NCBI RefSeq assembly: GCF_011045165.1
Contig: NZ_JAAKZI010000028.1
Coordinates: forward strand, 1 to 64,000
Reading direction: 5' to 3'
DNA from: Arthrobacter silviterrae
Lineage (GTDB): Bacteria; Actinomycetota; Actinomycetes; Actinomycetales; Micrococcaceae
Length of the DNA stretch: 64,000 bases
Shown here: positions 43,539 to 52,103 of the stretch, piece by piece
Position numbering within the stretch: position 1 is the stretch's first letter
Layout of the letters: each line of letters begins with the position of its first letter
The notes under the pieces: generated by a model
The model's database searches: none
Seen by the model: the letters and a program-made list of their open reading frames with translations, nothing else
Told to the model about the DNA's origin: nothing
Program-made: the position numbers and the translations under genes

Positions 43539-44747
43539 ATGTCCCCCCTCACGCTTCTGCACAACGCCACAGTCTTCGACCCGCAAAAGCTGGGGGTGAC
43601 CGATGTCCTTGTGGGAGGCGGGTCAATCTTGGCCGTCGGCGCGGAGCTGAATGTTGAGGGCATCCCGGGGGCCGCCGTCGTCGACTTGACCGGCAAAACC
43701 CTGGTTCCAGGCCTCGTTGACGGGCATTTGCACCAGGTGGGCGGATGCGGGCTGCAGGGGTACGCCTCCCGCGCCCCGGAGCTGTGGACGGGAGAGCTGG
43801 CCATGGCAGGCATTACCACCTCCGTGGCCGCTCCCGGCATGGACATGCTCACCAAGAACATGGAATCAGTCCTGGCCAAGGTGTACGCCTTGGAATCCGA
43901 CGGCTTGACGGCGTTCGCCTTCCTCGGTGGTGGCCGCCGGCCGTACCAGACGCTCACCGACTCGATTCGCAAGGACCTGTTCCTGATTGAAAAGCTGATT
44001 GGTGTGAAGGTGTTTCTCGGTCAAGGAGCCGCCAGCCGCTACAGCAATGACGAGTTGATCGATTTGGCTTCCGAACTGGAATGGTCGGCCCGGACCACCA
44101 GCAAAGCTTGCTTGCTCCATGCACACCTCGGTGAGACGGAAGATCCGGCGGCCCAGCTCTTGTTTGCGATCAAGAAAAGCCAGGCCGCGCCCGATAGGTT
44201 CCAGGCCACGCACGGTAACTACACGGAGCACACCATGGCCGCGTCCGTGGAACTGGCAAAGGCCGGCTGCGCGGTGGACCTGAACCCTCTGCTGGATCCT
44301 CGCGCCGGCGTCATGGATGCCATTGGTGTCCAGGAGGCACTGCCGCGGCTCCTGCAGGCGGGTGTAGACCCCTCCATGTTGACGATGAGCACGGACGGCA
44401 ATGCAAATGTTCCTCGACTCCGTCCCGACGGATCGCGGGGCCCGTATGTGAAGAACCTGGGCAGCCTTTGGGGCGCCACGGTGGAGCTGGTCAGTGACTT
44501 TGGCATGAAACTGGACGACGTTCTGCCGCTGGTCACCAGCAACCCGGCACGCGTGTTGCAGCTGGCCTACAAGGGCCGCATACAGCCTGGGAGCGACGCC
44601 GACCTGCTAGTCCTGGACGGCACACTGCAGATCGTGGACGTCTATGCCAAGGGGAAACACTTTGTCGCGGACGGGCAGCCACTCATTGAGTCAATGTATG
44701 AACAACACCCAGCGGAGGCCTATCCTTATCCTGCTCTGGCCCGGTAG
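43539..44747 (+). CDS. Isoaspartyl-dipeptidase-like amidohydrolase
   Basis: About 402 residues from ATG 43539, chosen for GGAGG eight bases before it. The HxH motif is GHLH, followed by the KVFLGQGAASRYS region, HAHLGE, THGN and STDGNANVP. This is close to IadA-type beta-aspartyl dipeptidases, which cleave an isoaspartyl bond. That fits a pathway dealing with N-linked aspartate units. It is the last gene of the catabolic island. Confidence 0.78.
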   Translation: MSPLTLLHNATVFDPQKLGVTDVLVGGGSILAVGAELNVEGIPGAAVVDLTGKTLVPGLVDGHLHQVGGCGLQGYASRAPELWTGELAMAGITTSVAAPGMDMLTKNMESVLAKVYALESDGLTAFAFLGGGRRPYQTLTDSIRKDLFLIEKLIGVKVFLGQGAASRYSNDELIDLASELEWSARTTSKACLLHAHLGETEDPAAQLLFAIKKSQAAPDRFQATHGNYTEHTMAASVELAKAGCAVDLNPLLDPRAGVMDAIGVQEALPRLLQAGVDPSMLTMSTDGNANVPRLRPDGSRGPYVKNLGSLWGATVELVSDFGMKLDDVLPLVTSNPARVLQLAYKGRIQPGSDADLLVLDGTLQIVDVYAKGKHFVADGQPLIESMYEQHPAEAYPYPALAR

Positions 44748-44990
44748 CTTGACAGGTCCTCGAACAGGAAGACTTAGGCTCGCTGTGCGCAAGGTCCACC
44801 AGTGAAGCTGGAGAGTTCCAAGGAATACGTGACCATTATGTGCGCGGACGGTGACTGTGCGGCCACAGACCAGCACGGGCATGTTGCTCACTCTCCCCAT
44901 TCCATGACTTGAGCTCGAGCACCCGGAAGTCTTGGAAGTCGTTTGTGGAACTCCCGCTGGCAGATCCTTGGTACGGCGAGAATACGTCTC

Positions 44991-45025
44991 CTCACGTTGT
45001 TTAGCCCTCCCGCAACCATGAACAA
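44991..45025 (+). promoter_or_regulatory. ICE sigma-type promoter, copy 4 (type IV secretion operon)
   Basis: CTCACGTTG at 44991-44999, 14 bases, then AACCATGAACAA at 45014-45025. Both halves match copy 2 exactly, and the spacer shares CCTCCCG with copy 3. It drives the main conjugation operon. Confidence 0.82.
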
Positions 45026-45032
45026 GTGAATG

Positions 45033-45052
45033 CTCCCCGCAGACGTGGGGAG
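45033..45052 (+). promoter_or_regulatory. 5'-leader hairpin of the conjugation operon
   Basis: CTCCCCGC, loop AGAC, GTGGGGAG: an 8-bp stem with one G-T pair. It ends 19 bases before the ATG and lies just upstream of the ribosome site. Confidence 0.55.
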
Positions 45053-45071
45053 TCCTTGATAGGAGTTCACC

Positions 45072-45362
45072 ATGTTCCTGGCTGCGCCGGTCGATCCCGG
45101 CATCACACCCAATGCAAGCTTTCCCTTCCTCGAGTCGCTGAAGGAGATTGGCGGCGGCATTCTGGTCGGCGCCTTCATCATCATTGCCATAGTCGCCATC
45201 TTGGGCGCGGCGATGCTCCTGGCCGGCAAGTTGAGCCAGTCTTCGCGGCTCGCTTCGGGCGGCGGAATGATCCTGCTGTGGACGGGCCCCGTCGCGGCCA
45301 TCCTCGGCGGGATCAACGGCTACATCCTGTGGTCGCAGACAGCATTCCACCTCGGCTTTTAG
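45072..45362 (+). CDS. Small two-TM conjugation protein (DUF6112-like, VirB2 position)
   Basis: 96 residues with two membrane helices (about 28-53 and 64-88) joined by a short basic loop. A short N-terminal segment precedes the first helix. It resembles the DUF6112 proteins that open actinobacterial conjugation operons and has the size and layout of a VirB2-like pilin or channel subunit; that role is inferred. Start ATG follows TAGGAG. Confidence 0.68.
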   Translation: MFLAAPVDPGITPNASFPFLESLKEIGGGILVGAFIIIAIVAILGAAMLLAGKLSQSSRLASGGGMILLWTGPVAAILGGINGYILWSQTAFHLGF

Positions 45363-45371
45363 GCCTCAGCA

Positions 45372-46793
45372 ATGCTGCCAACGGTCAAGTGTGCCGCCAA
45401 TGGCTGGTGGCCGCCCGGATGCGGTCTCATCTCCCAAACCCAGGACGCCGCTACCCAGACCATCACCGACATGTTCGCCAGCATCCTGGCCAACATGGCT
45501 TCCTGGATGTGGTCCTTCATCTCCGGTGCCTTTGGCGTGTCTGACATCGGCCCGTCAGACTGGACAGCCGTCAGCGGGATGACCAACTGGTGGATCGTCG
45601 TCATGATGACACCGCTAGTTGTCGCCATGATCCTCCAACTCCTTGGTGGCATGGTCAGCCAGCAGCCACGCCGCATCGGTCGCGCCCTCATTGCGGGCGG
45701 GATCGCCGTCCCCGTGGTCTTCGGCGCCGTCAGCCTGATGCAGAAGCTGACGCAGTTTACGGACTCTGCATCAACCGCCATGCTGGCTACACTCGGCTCG
45801 GACCCTTACGTCGTCTTCATGCGACTCTTCGGATTTCAGAAGGCGCCGGCCGGATCCGGACACCAGTGGGACCTGGTCTCCATGGTGAGTCCCGGCGATG
45901 CCGGCCTCGCGGGCCCCGTCATTGTCACCGTAGCTGCCGTGGCGCTCGTGTGGGTCATGTCCTTCATCTTGATGTGTTCCATGATTTTCCGGTCGTTTGC
46001 ACTCCTGATCCTGGCCTCGACGGCGCCGGTGGCCATCATGTTGATGCCATGGGAACGCACCAAGTCGTGGACGCGACGCTGGTGCGAGACCGTCGTCGCG
46101 CTTCTCATTGCCAAACCGCTTGCCGCCACGGTTCTGGCAGTTGCCGTCAAGCTGTTTGCCAATTCCACCTCGTTCGCTGGCCTGGCCTCCGGTGCTGTCG
46201 GCATGGCGCTCGCCTGTGCTGCACCTCTGATGGCCCTGCGCCTGGTCAGCTTTGCCGGCGGTGAACTGGCCGCTGCCGCCCAGGTTGCCGGCGGTGGGCA
46301 TGTCCTGACGCGCACCAGCGGGTTTGCGGCCCGGCAGGTCAGCCGGCAGGTGGGCGGCAAGCTGTCGTTGGCCAGTGTCGGTTCCAAGAGCCCCGCCTTG
46401 GTCCAGTCATCACCGGAACCAAAGATCAAGCTTCCCGTGGATGGCGAGGGTGCCGGCCAGGAGGCTGTGAAGCACGACGGCGGCCGGCCGGCTTCCAGCG
46501 CAGCCAACCCGCCGCCCGGCTCGGAAACAAAGACCTATGGCCAGCCGTACGTCAGGCGGGGAGGAACCCCACACCGGGACCCGGGCGCGCAGTACGGGAA
46601 CGGACAAAACGCCGGAACAGCATCCGGGCCACCAGCAGGAGCCGGGCAGAGTCCGCGAGCGCCGGAGGCCCAACGGGGAGTGCCAACGGGTCAGCATGGC
46701 CCTGCCTCGGTGCCGCAGCAACCCCCGGTGATACAGCAGCCCGCGGTCCCGCGCCAGCAGAACACGAACCCGGAAAGGGACAACCATGTCTGA
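45372..46793 (+). CDS. Conjugal transfer membrane protein, VirB6/TrbL-like
   Basis: 473 residues. The N-terminal 300 residues hold about six membrane helices in the TrbL style. The last 150 residues are Pro/Gly/Gln-rich and disordered (RGGTPHRDPGAQYGNGQNAG...). It would form part of the inner-membrane mating channel. The next gene starts eight bases before its stop. Confidence 0.75.
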   Translation: MLPTVKCAANGWWPPGCGLISQTQDAATQTITDMFASILANMASWMWSFISGAFGVSDIGPSDWTAVSGMTNWWIVVMMTPLVVAMILQLLGGMVSQQPRRIGRALIAGGIAVPVVFGAVSLMQKLTQFTDSASTAMLATLGSDPYVVFMRLFGFQKAPAGSGHQWDLVSMVSPGDAGLAGPVIVTVAAVALVWVMSFILMCSMIFRSFALLILASTAPVAIMLMPWERTKSWTRRWCETVVALLIAKPLAATVLAVAVKLFANSTSFAGLASGAVGMALACAAPLMALRLVSFAGGELAAAAQVAGGGHVLTRTSGFAARQVSRQVGGKLSLASVGSKSPALVQSSPEPKIKLPVDGEGAGQEAVKHDGGRPASSAANPPPGSETKTYGQPYVRRGGTPHRDPGAQYGNGQNAGTASGPPAGAGQSPRAPEAQRGVPTGQHGPASVPQQPPVIQQPAVPRQQNTNPERDNHV

Positions 46794-48252
46794 AAATACG
46801 CGCACTTTACAGCCGGTCAAGTTTCCCCGCCATGAACGCCACGGCTTGTTCATGGGCCTGCAATGGTACCAACTGGGCCTTGTCGCTGGGGGCGTCTTCA
46901 TGGCCACCGTTGCTTCGGCAGCGGGAGGTCCGCCTGCCCTCGTCGTGACGTCGCCAGTATGGGCGGGACTCATCTTGTTTGGTGTGTTGCAGTATGCACG
47001 CATTCCGTATCCGGTGTGGGCCTATACAGCCGCAGTGTTCTTCTGGCGCCAACAGACGGGCCAGACCAAATACCTGGTCAAGCCGGAGCGGCCCCGGGCC
47101 GCCGGCCAGCTCGCCCTCCCCGGCGGGCTTGGCACGCTCGAGCTCAAGCAGACACGGGACGGCGCTGCGTTCATCGTCGACAGACCAGGCCGGGAGGCTG
47201 TCGCCATCCTGCGTTGCAGCACCACCTCGTTCGCACTTCTCGATGACGACGACAAGGCCTACGCCGTCCAAGCCTGGTCCAGGGTGCAAACGGCCATGGC
47301 GCAGCGCCCCGCCGTCGCCCGGATCGCCGTGCAGGATTACACGGTGCCATACCCGTCCTCCGCACTCCGCGACTTTTATGACCGTATGAAGGTCCCTTCT
47401 CGCATTGACGAGATCAACTGGGGCGACAAGTCCTACCTGGACCTGATCGCGGCCGCCGGCTCGGCGATGAGCCATGAGCTGCTGGTCTGCCTGGTCATCG
47501 ATACGGCGAAGGCCAGGCGGCGGATCCGCGACGCCGGGGGAGCGGCCGCAGGCCTGGAGCACGTGGTCCGGTCCGAAGTCGAGGCCCTCACCACGGGGTT
47601 GAAAACTCACGGAGTCACTGTGGACGAGTGGCTGTCCGACAGCAAGCTGACGGCTGTGATGCGTGGGGCCTTTGACCCGGAAGCCGTCCCGCGGCTCGCC
47701 GCCGCCACGGCAAGCGGCCAGCCGGCGATGACCATTAGCGGCGGCCCCATGGCCGTGGAGGAACACTGGTTGTACCTGCGCACCGATTCCGGGTTTCACC
47801 AGACGTTCTGGATTTCTGAATGGCCTCGGCAGAAGGTGTTCCCCGGTTTCATGCACCCGCTGGTGTATGTGGGTAACTTCCGGCACACGGTCACTGAGGT
47901 CATCCGCACCATTCCCACGGACCAGGCTTTGCGTGACATCCGTTCCGCCCATGAAGCACACGACACCCGGCGCCGCATCAACGTCCGCTTCGACCGCCCC
48001 CTCACCCGGGAACAGCGGGCCGAGGAAGAGGAAGTTGCCCAGCGAGAGGATGAGATCGTGGCCGGGCATGGGGATGTGCGACCGGCAGCTTATGTAACCA
48101 TCACCGCGGAAACCATTGACGAGCTTTCACGCTGCCGGCAGGAACTCGAATCAGCCGCCGCAGGCGCCTTCGTCGAACTGCGCCTCCTGGCCGGCCAGCA
48201 ATGGCCCGCCTTTGTGGCCGGCGCCTTGCCCCTTGGAAGGGGACTGAAGTGA
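46786..48252 (+). CDS. SCO6880-family conjugation protein (PrgI-like N-terminus)
   Basis: 488 residues. Two N-terminal membrane helices (about 27-50 and 54-74) resemble PrgI. A large soluble part follows with KTKYLV-type and KSYLDLI segments seen in SCO6880 proteins. In related elements it stands directly before the VirB4-type ATPase, like the N-terminal half of a split VirB4. Its stop overlaps the next GTG (GTGA). Confidence 0.75.
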   Translation: MSENTRTLQPVKFPRHERHGLFMGLQWYQLGLVAGGVFMATVASAAGGPPALVVTSPVWAGLILFGVLQYARIPYPVWAYTAAVFFWRQQTGQTKYLVKPERPRAAGQLALPGGLGTLELKQTRDGAAFIVDRPGREAVAILRCSTTSFALLDDDDKAYAVQAWSRVQTAMAQRPAVARIAVQDYTVPYPSSALRDFYDRMKVPSRIDEINWGDKSYLDLIAAAGSAMSHELLVCLVIDTAKARRRIRDAGGAAAGLEHVVRSEVEALTTGLKTHGVTVDEWLSDSKLTAVMRGAFDPEAVPRLAAATASGQPAMTISGGPMAVEEHWLYLRTDSGFHQTFWISEWPRQKVFPGFMHPLVYVGNFRHTVTEVIRTIPTDQALRDIRSAHEAHDTRRRINVRFDRPLTREQRAEEEEVAQREDEIVAGHGDVRPAAYVTITAETIDELSRCRQELESAAAGAFVELRLLAGQQWPAFVAGALPLGRGLK

Positions 48253-49706
48253 AAAAGCACTTCGAACATGTGAGCTTCATTCCGGCAGGTGAGTCCCGCT
48301 CGGACCGGGACGCACGACGGCGGCGCGAACGTGGGGATTTCGACCCACCCCGTGCTTCGCTCCTGGCCAGATTGGCCCACCTGGATGGCGAGAGTTCCCC
48401 GTCACGCTCGCAGGGGGATTGGGGGAGCCGGGAAGCAGCCTCACTCCGGGGGCCGCACCGCCTTCGCCCGGCACCCCACCGGGCATCGACCATGACGTTT
48501 GCCGCCGCCTACCCGTTCCTGACCGAGTCGGGACTGGGCCACGAAGGCACCTACATCGGCACCGACGTCTTCGGCTCCGGTGCATTCTCCTACGATCCCT
48601 GGATCCTCTACGACAAGGGCGTGATCAGCGGCCCGTCCATCGTGGTCATCGGCACGGTGGGGACAGGCAAGTCCATGTGCGGGAAGTCGCTGGTTGCTCG
48701 GTCGTTGACACTGGGCCGTAAAGCGGCCGTGGCATCCGATCCCAAGGGGGAGTGGGTCCCCGTCGCCAAGGCACTGGGCGGCAAGGTCATCTCCGTGGGA
48801 CCGGGCAAGCCGGCCCGGGTCAACCCGCTCGACGCCGGACCCCGGGCAAAGTCCGTCTCCGACGAGCAATGGCAGGCCGTCGTGCGCCAGCGCCGCCGCC
48901 ACCTGCTCGTGGCGCTGGTGTCCCTGATGCGCCAGGGCCAGCCCATGAGTCCCGTGGAACACACCGCCCTGGACATGGCACTCACCGATGCCGTGGCGGC
49001 CAACAGCACCCCCACTTTGCCCATGGTGCTGGAGTACCTGCTCAACCCCAGCCCCGAGACCGTGGCGCTAGTCGGACGGGACGGAGGGACCGGCGTCGGG
49101 CATTCACTGCGGCGCACCGTGGCAGGTGACCTCGAAGGTATGTTCGATGCGCCGTCCACGGTGGCCTTCGACGCTGATGCACCCATCATGGTCATGGACA
49201 CCTCCGCCCTGATTGGCGCCTCCGAGCAGGCGCTGTCCCTCGCGGCCGCCTGCGGGGCGACCTGGCTGGAAGCCGCCGTGACCAATCCCGACGGCGCCAA
49301 GAGGCTCGTGGTCTACGACGAGGGCTGGCGAATGCTCGCCGACCCGTACATGCTGGCCAAGATGAGCGAGCAGTGGCGCCTGGCCCGCACGTACGGAATC
49401 GCCAACCTGCTGATCATGCACAAGGTGGCCGACCTCAACGAGATCGGCGACGGCAGCAGCGGGCTCCGCCAGAAGGCGCTGGGCCTATTGACGGAAGCTG
49501 ACACCCGTATCATCTACCGACAAAAACATGACGCCATGCGCCTGACCAAGGAAGCCCTGGGCCTGACCGAAGCCGAATGCGAGCACGTCGAAAACCTGCC
49601 CAAGGGCATGGGGCTTTGGAAGGTCGGCAACAGGTCATTCATTGTCGCCAACCGCATCACCACCGACGAGATGGCGGTGTTCGGCACGGATGGGGGGATG
49701 CGCTGA
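48249..49706 (+). CDS. VirB4/TraC-like conjugation ATPase
   Basis: About 485 residues from GTG 48249 in the GTGA overlap. Walker A is GTVGTGKSMCGKS (about residues 135-147). Walker B is LVVYDEGW, followed by the arginine-rich WRLARTYG segment and a typical DLNEIGDGSS stretch. It is the ATP-binding part of the secretion motor; the N-terminal part normally found in VirB4 is carried by the preceding SCO6880 gene. Confidence 0.85.
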   Translation: MKKHFEHVSFIPAGESRSDRDARRRRERGDFDPPRASLLARLAHLDGESSPSRSQGDWGSREAASLRGPHRLRPAPHRASTMTFAAAYPFLTESGLGHEGTYIGTDVFGSGAFSYDPWILYDKGVISGPSIVVIGTVGTGKSMCGKSLVARSLTLGRKAAVASDPKGEWVPVAKALGGKVISVGPGKPARVNPLDAGPRAKSVSDEQWQAVVRQRRRHLLVALVSLMRQGQPMSPVEHTALDMALTDAVAANSTPTLPMVLEYLLNPSPETVALVGRDGGTGVGHSLRRTVAGDLEGMFDAPSTVAFDADAPIMVMDTSALIGASEQALSLAAACGATWLEAAVTNPDGAKRLVVYDEGWRMLADPYMLAKMSEQWRLARTYGIANLLIMHKVADLNEIGDGSSGLRQKALGLLTEADTRIIYRQKHDAMRLTKEALGLTEAECEHVENLPKGMGLWKVGNRSFIVANRITTDEMAVFGTDGGMR

Positions 49707-51514
49707 TGTCGCGCCGGTTGGATGACGGCAACCCGCAGCTCAACGCAGCGCTGATTGCCGCGGCCGTGTACCTGGTGTTTTGTTTCCTCGTCCAAGCCGC
49801 TGCAGCCACCGTAGTGCGATGGTCCTGCCACGCCGCGGAGCCCTGGACATTCAGCCCCGCGGCGGGAATCGGCCTGTTCGCAGGACGCATGCACTGGATC
49901 ACCAATGCACCGGCTTCATGCCACGTGGGAACAGCATCGGTGTGGATGATCATTGGCCCCGCGCTCGCAGGCGTGCTGGTCCTCACGGTTGCCGGCTACT
50001 TCGCGTGGCGGGCTTGGCGGCAGTCTGGCTCCTGGCTCCGCAAGGACATTCTCAGCCGCGAGGGTGTTGCCCGGCGTGCCGAGATCGTGCGGGACTTTGG
50101 CTCCCGCGCCGTTGTTCGGCGCGGAAAATATACGCGCCCCGGGCTGACCAAACCGCGCGTTGAGCAGGTCTCCTGGACAGTGGGGAAGTCCCGCGGCGTC
50201 ACCGTCCACGTCTCCACGGAGGAATCCATGGTCATCCAGGGCGCGCCGCGCTCGGGCAAGGGGCTGTACCTGATCATCAACGCCATACTCGACGCACCCG
50301 GCGCTGTGGTCACGACCTCTACCCGGGCAGACAACCTGGTGGTGACCATGAAGGCCCGCGCTTCTGGCGGCCGGCCGGTGACGGTGTTCGATCCACAGGG
50401 CATGTCGGGCTTGCCGACGACGCTGAGGTGGTCACCTGTCCGGGGCTGCGTGGACCCGGACATTGCCACCCGCCGGGCACTCGTCATTACCGCGGACACC
50501 GAGTTCAAGGGCGAAAATGCGGCGTGGCAGAAGCGCGCCGTTATCGTCCTTCAGTGTCTGCTTCATGCCGCAGCCCTGTCAGGCGACGGCGTCCGAGGAT
50601 TCCGCCGCTGGGCCTCAAACCCGGTCCTGGCCAAGGAGGCACTGGAAATCCTCGGCAGACCTGAAGCAGCCCTTGGCTGGCAGGCTGATCTCATGGGGAT
50701 TATCGACGATGACCCCCGCAATACCTCCAATTCCTGGATCGGCGTGAGCGCCGCCGTCGCACCTCTCTCCTCACCAACCGTCCTGTCCGCCCTTGACCCC
50801 CGCGGTGAGGCGGAGCAATTTGACCCGAAGGACTTCATCCGGCAGCGCGGCACGCTCTATTTGATCGGCACTAAGTCCGGGGCTGCCGCGGCCGGCCCAT
50901 ACCTGTCTGCGCTGATCGACGACATCGACCACGCCGCCAGGGAAATGGCCTTCGTGGCTCCCGGCGGAAGGCTGGACCCTCCGCTTTCACTCATTTTGGA
51001 CGAGATCGCCAACCTCTCTCCGTGGCCCGGGCTGCCAGTGGTGCTGTCCGACGGCGGCGGAATCGGAATCTCCACGATTGTTGTGCTGCAATCCCTGTCC
51101 CAGGCACGGTCCGGGTGGTCCATCGACGAGGCCGCCACCATCTGGGACGCGGCCATTATTAAGGTCATCTTCGGCGGCGGCTCCGACGAACGTGACCTCC
51201 GGGCTCTGTCCGGGCTGATCGGGGAGCGCAGCACCACGGTCAACACGAGGTCCTGGTCGTCCCAAGGGAGCCAGCACGGCGAGCAGGTCCGGGAAACTGC
51301 GGTCATTCCTCTGCATGAGATTCGCCGGCTCCCAGCAGGGACGGCGATCATGCTGGGCCGGAGGACGCGTCCCATCCTGCTGGACCTGCGTGAGTGGCAC
51401 AAGCGCAAGGACGCCGTCCAGCTGGGACTTTCCAAGGCCGAGACCGAACGCGAACTTGCCGACGGCCACCGGCGCCGCCAGGAAGTCGTAATGAGAACTG
51501 AAACCACGGATTGA
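49706..51514 (+). CDS. VirD4/TraD-type coupling protein
   Basis: 602 residues from ATG 49706, which shares a base with the VirB4 stop (TGATG). Two membrane helices (about 15-37 and 75-97) precede the ATPase domain with Walker A GAPRSGKGLY and Walker B LILDEIANLSPWPG. It also carries the C-terminal TraM-recognition-type part. It brings the relaxase-DNA complex to the channel. Confidence 0.87.
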   Translation: MSRRLDDGNPQLNAALIAAAVYLVFCFLVQAAAATVVRWSCHAAEPWTFSPAAGIGLFAGRMHWITNAPASCHVGTASVWMIIGPALAGVLVLTVAGYFAWRAWRQSGSWLRKDILSREGVARRAEIVRDFGSRAVVRRGKYTRPGLTKPRVEQVSWTVGKSRGVTVHVSTEESMVIQGAPRSGKGLYLIINAILDAPGAVVTTSTRADNLVVTMKARASGGRPVTVFDPQGMSGLPTTLRWSPVRGCVDPDIATRRALVITADTEFKGENAAWQKRAVIVLQCLLHAAALSGDGVRGFRRWASNPVLAKEALEILGRPEAALGWQADLMGIIDDDPRNTSNSWIGVSAAVAPLSSPTVLSALDPRGEAEQFDPKDFIRQRGTLYLIGTKSGAAAAGPYLSALIDDIDHAAREMAFVAPGGRLDPPLSLILDEIANLSPWPGLPVVLSDGGGIGISTIVVLQSLSQARSGWSIDEAATIWDAAIIKVIFGGGSDERDLRALSGLIGERSTTVNTRSWSSQGSQHGEQVRETAVIPLHEIRRLPAGTAIMLGRRTRPILLDLREWHKRKDAVQLGLSKAETERELADGHRRRQEVVMRTETTD

Positions 51515-51526
51515 TTGGAGCAAGCA

Positions 51527-51991
51527 ATGGATGAGGAAGATTCATTTGAATACACCGTCGGCGGGGGAGCGGAGGACGAATTTGCCGCGATGCTGTTTGG
51601 CTCCGCCGAAGGCAAGCGGTCAAAGCGGATACCAATGACCTACAGGTGGCGGGACATGGATCCCCGTACGGCAGAGACGGTCTGGAAGCACCTGGGGGAG
51701 TGGGTCCAGTGGTTGGTGGACACGTATCACCTGCCCACCTCTGTGATCCCGGACTGCTGGTGGAAGCACAGCGACATGGTGGCAGAACTGTACGGGCTCC
51801 AGCGGGCCGAGCAAGCCTCCTACACCGAGGACGACGGCGGCTTCGGTCCCATTGCCTTTCACGAGCGGCTGACATCCAGCATCGAGCGGATGCGTGACCG
51901 CACGCGCACGGCGGGGTGTGTCGGCCTGCAGGTCCACAGGGAGACGGTACGCCGGGTATTGCCTCCTGGCGGCCCCATTCCCCAGTCTTAG
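51527..51991 (+). CDS. DUF4913 domain-containing protein
   Basis: 154 residues from ATG 51527 (TTGGAG eight bases before). The DUF4913 pattern is clear: YRW, WKHLGEWVQWLVDTY, IPDCWWKHSDMVAELYGL, FHERL. The family is found in actinobacterial conjugative plasmids and ICEs beside the coupling protein; its function is unknown. It is probably the last gene of the conjugation operon. Confidence 0.78.
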   Translation: MDEEDSFEYTVGGGAEDEFAAMLFGSAEGKRSKRIPMTYRWRDMDPRTAETVWKHLGEWVQWLVDTYHLPTSVIPDCWWKHSDMVAELYGLQRAEQASYTEDDGGFGPIAFHERLTSSIERMRDRTRTAGCVGLQVHRETVRRVLPPGGPIPQS

Positions 51992-52018
51992 CATTCGGGC
52001 CCGGGTGACCCAGCCCAA

Positions 52019-52053
52019 TTCACGCTGTTTGGGGTTCTGGCCCCTATGAACAT
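52019..52053 (+). promoter_or_regulatory. ICE sigma-type promoter, copy 5 (ArdC gene)
   Basis: TTCACGCTG at 52019-52027, 14 bases, then CCCTATGAACAT at 52042-52053. It is the least perfect copy, but the spacing is identical. The start codon is about 50 bases downstream. Confidence 0.68.
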
Positions 52054-52056
52054 ATG

Positions 52057-52075
52057 GGCGGGACGGAAGCCCGCC
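52057..52075 (+). promoter_or_regulatory. 5'-leader hairpin of the ArdC gene
   Basis: GGCGGG, 7-base loop, CCCGCC. It begins within ten bases of the -10 half of promoter copy 5. Confidence 0.55.
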
Positions 52076-52103
52076 AAAGATCTATGCGGTGGAGGTGGCG
52101 GCA

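Larger units (their letters stand above)
44748..45071. other. Intergenic junction between catabolic island and conjugation operon
   Basis: No gene. It contains ICE promoter copy 4 (44991-45025), a leader hairpin (45033-45052) and the ribosome site TAGGAG before ATG 45072. The first 240 bases show no clear structure. Confidence 0.6.
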
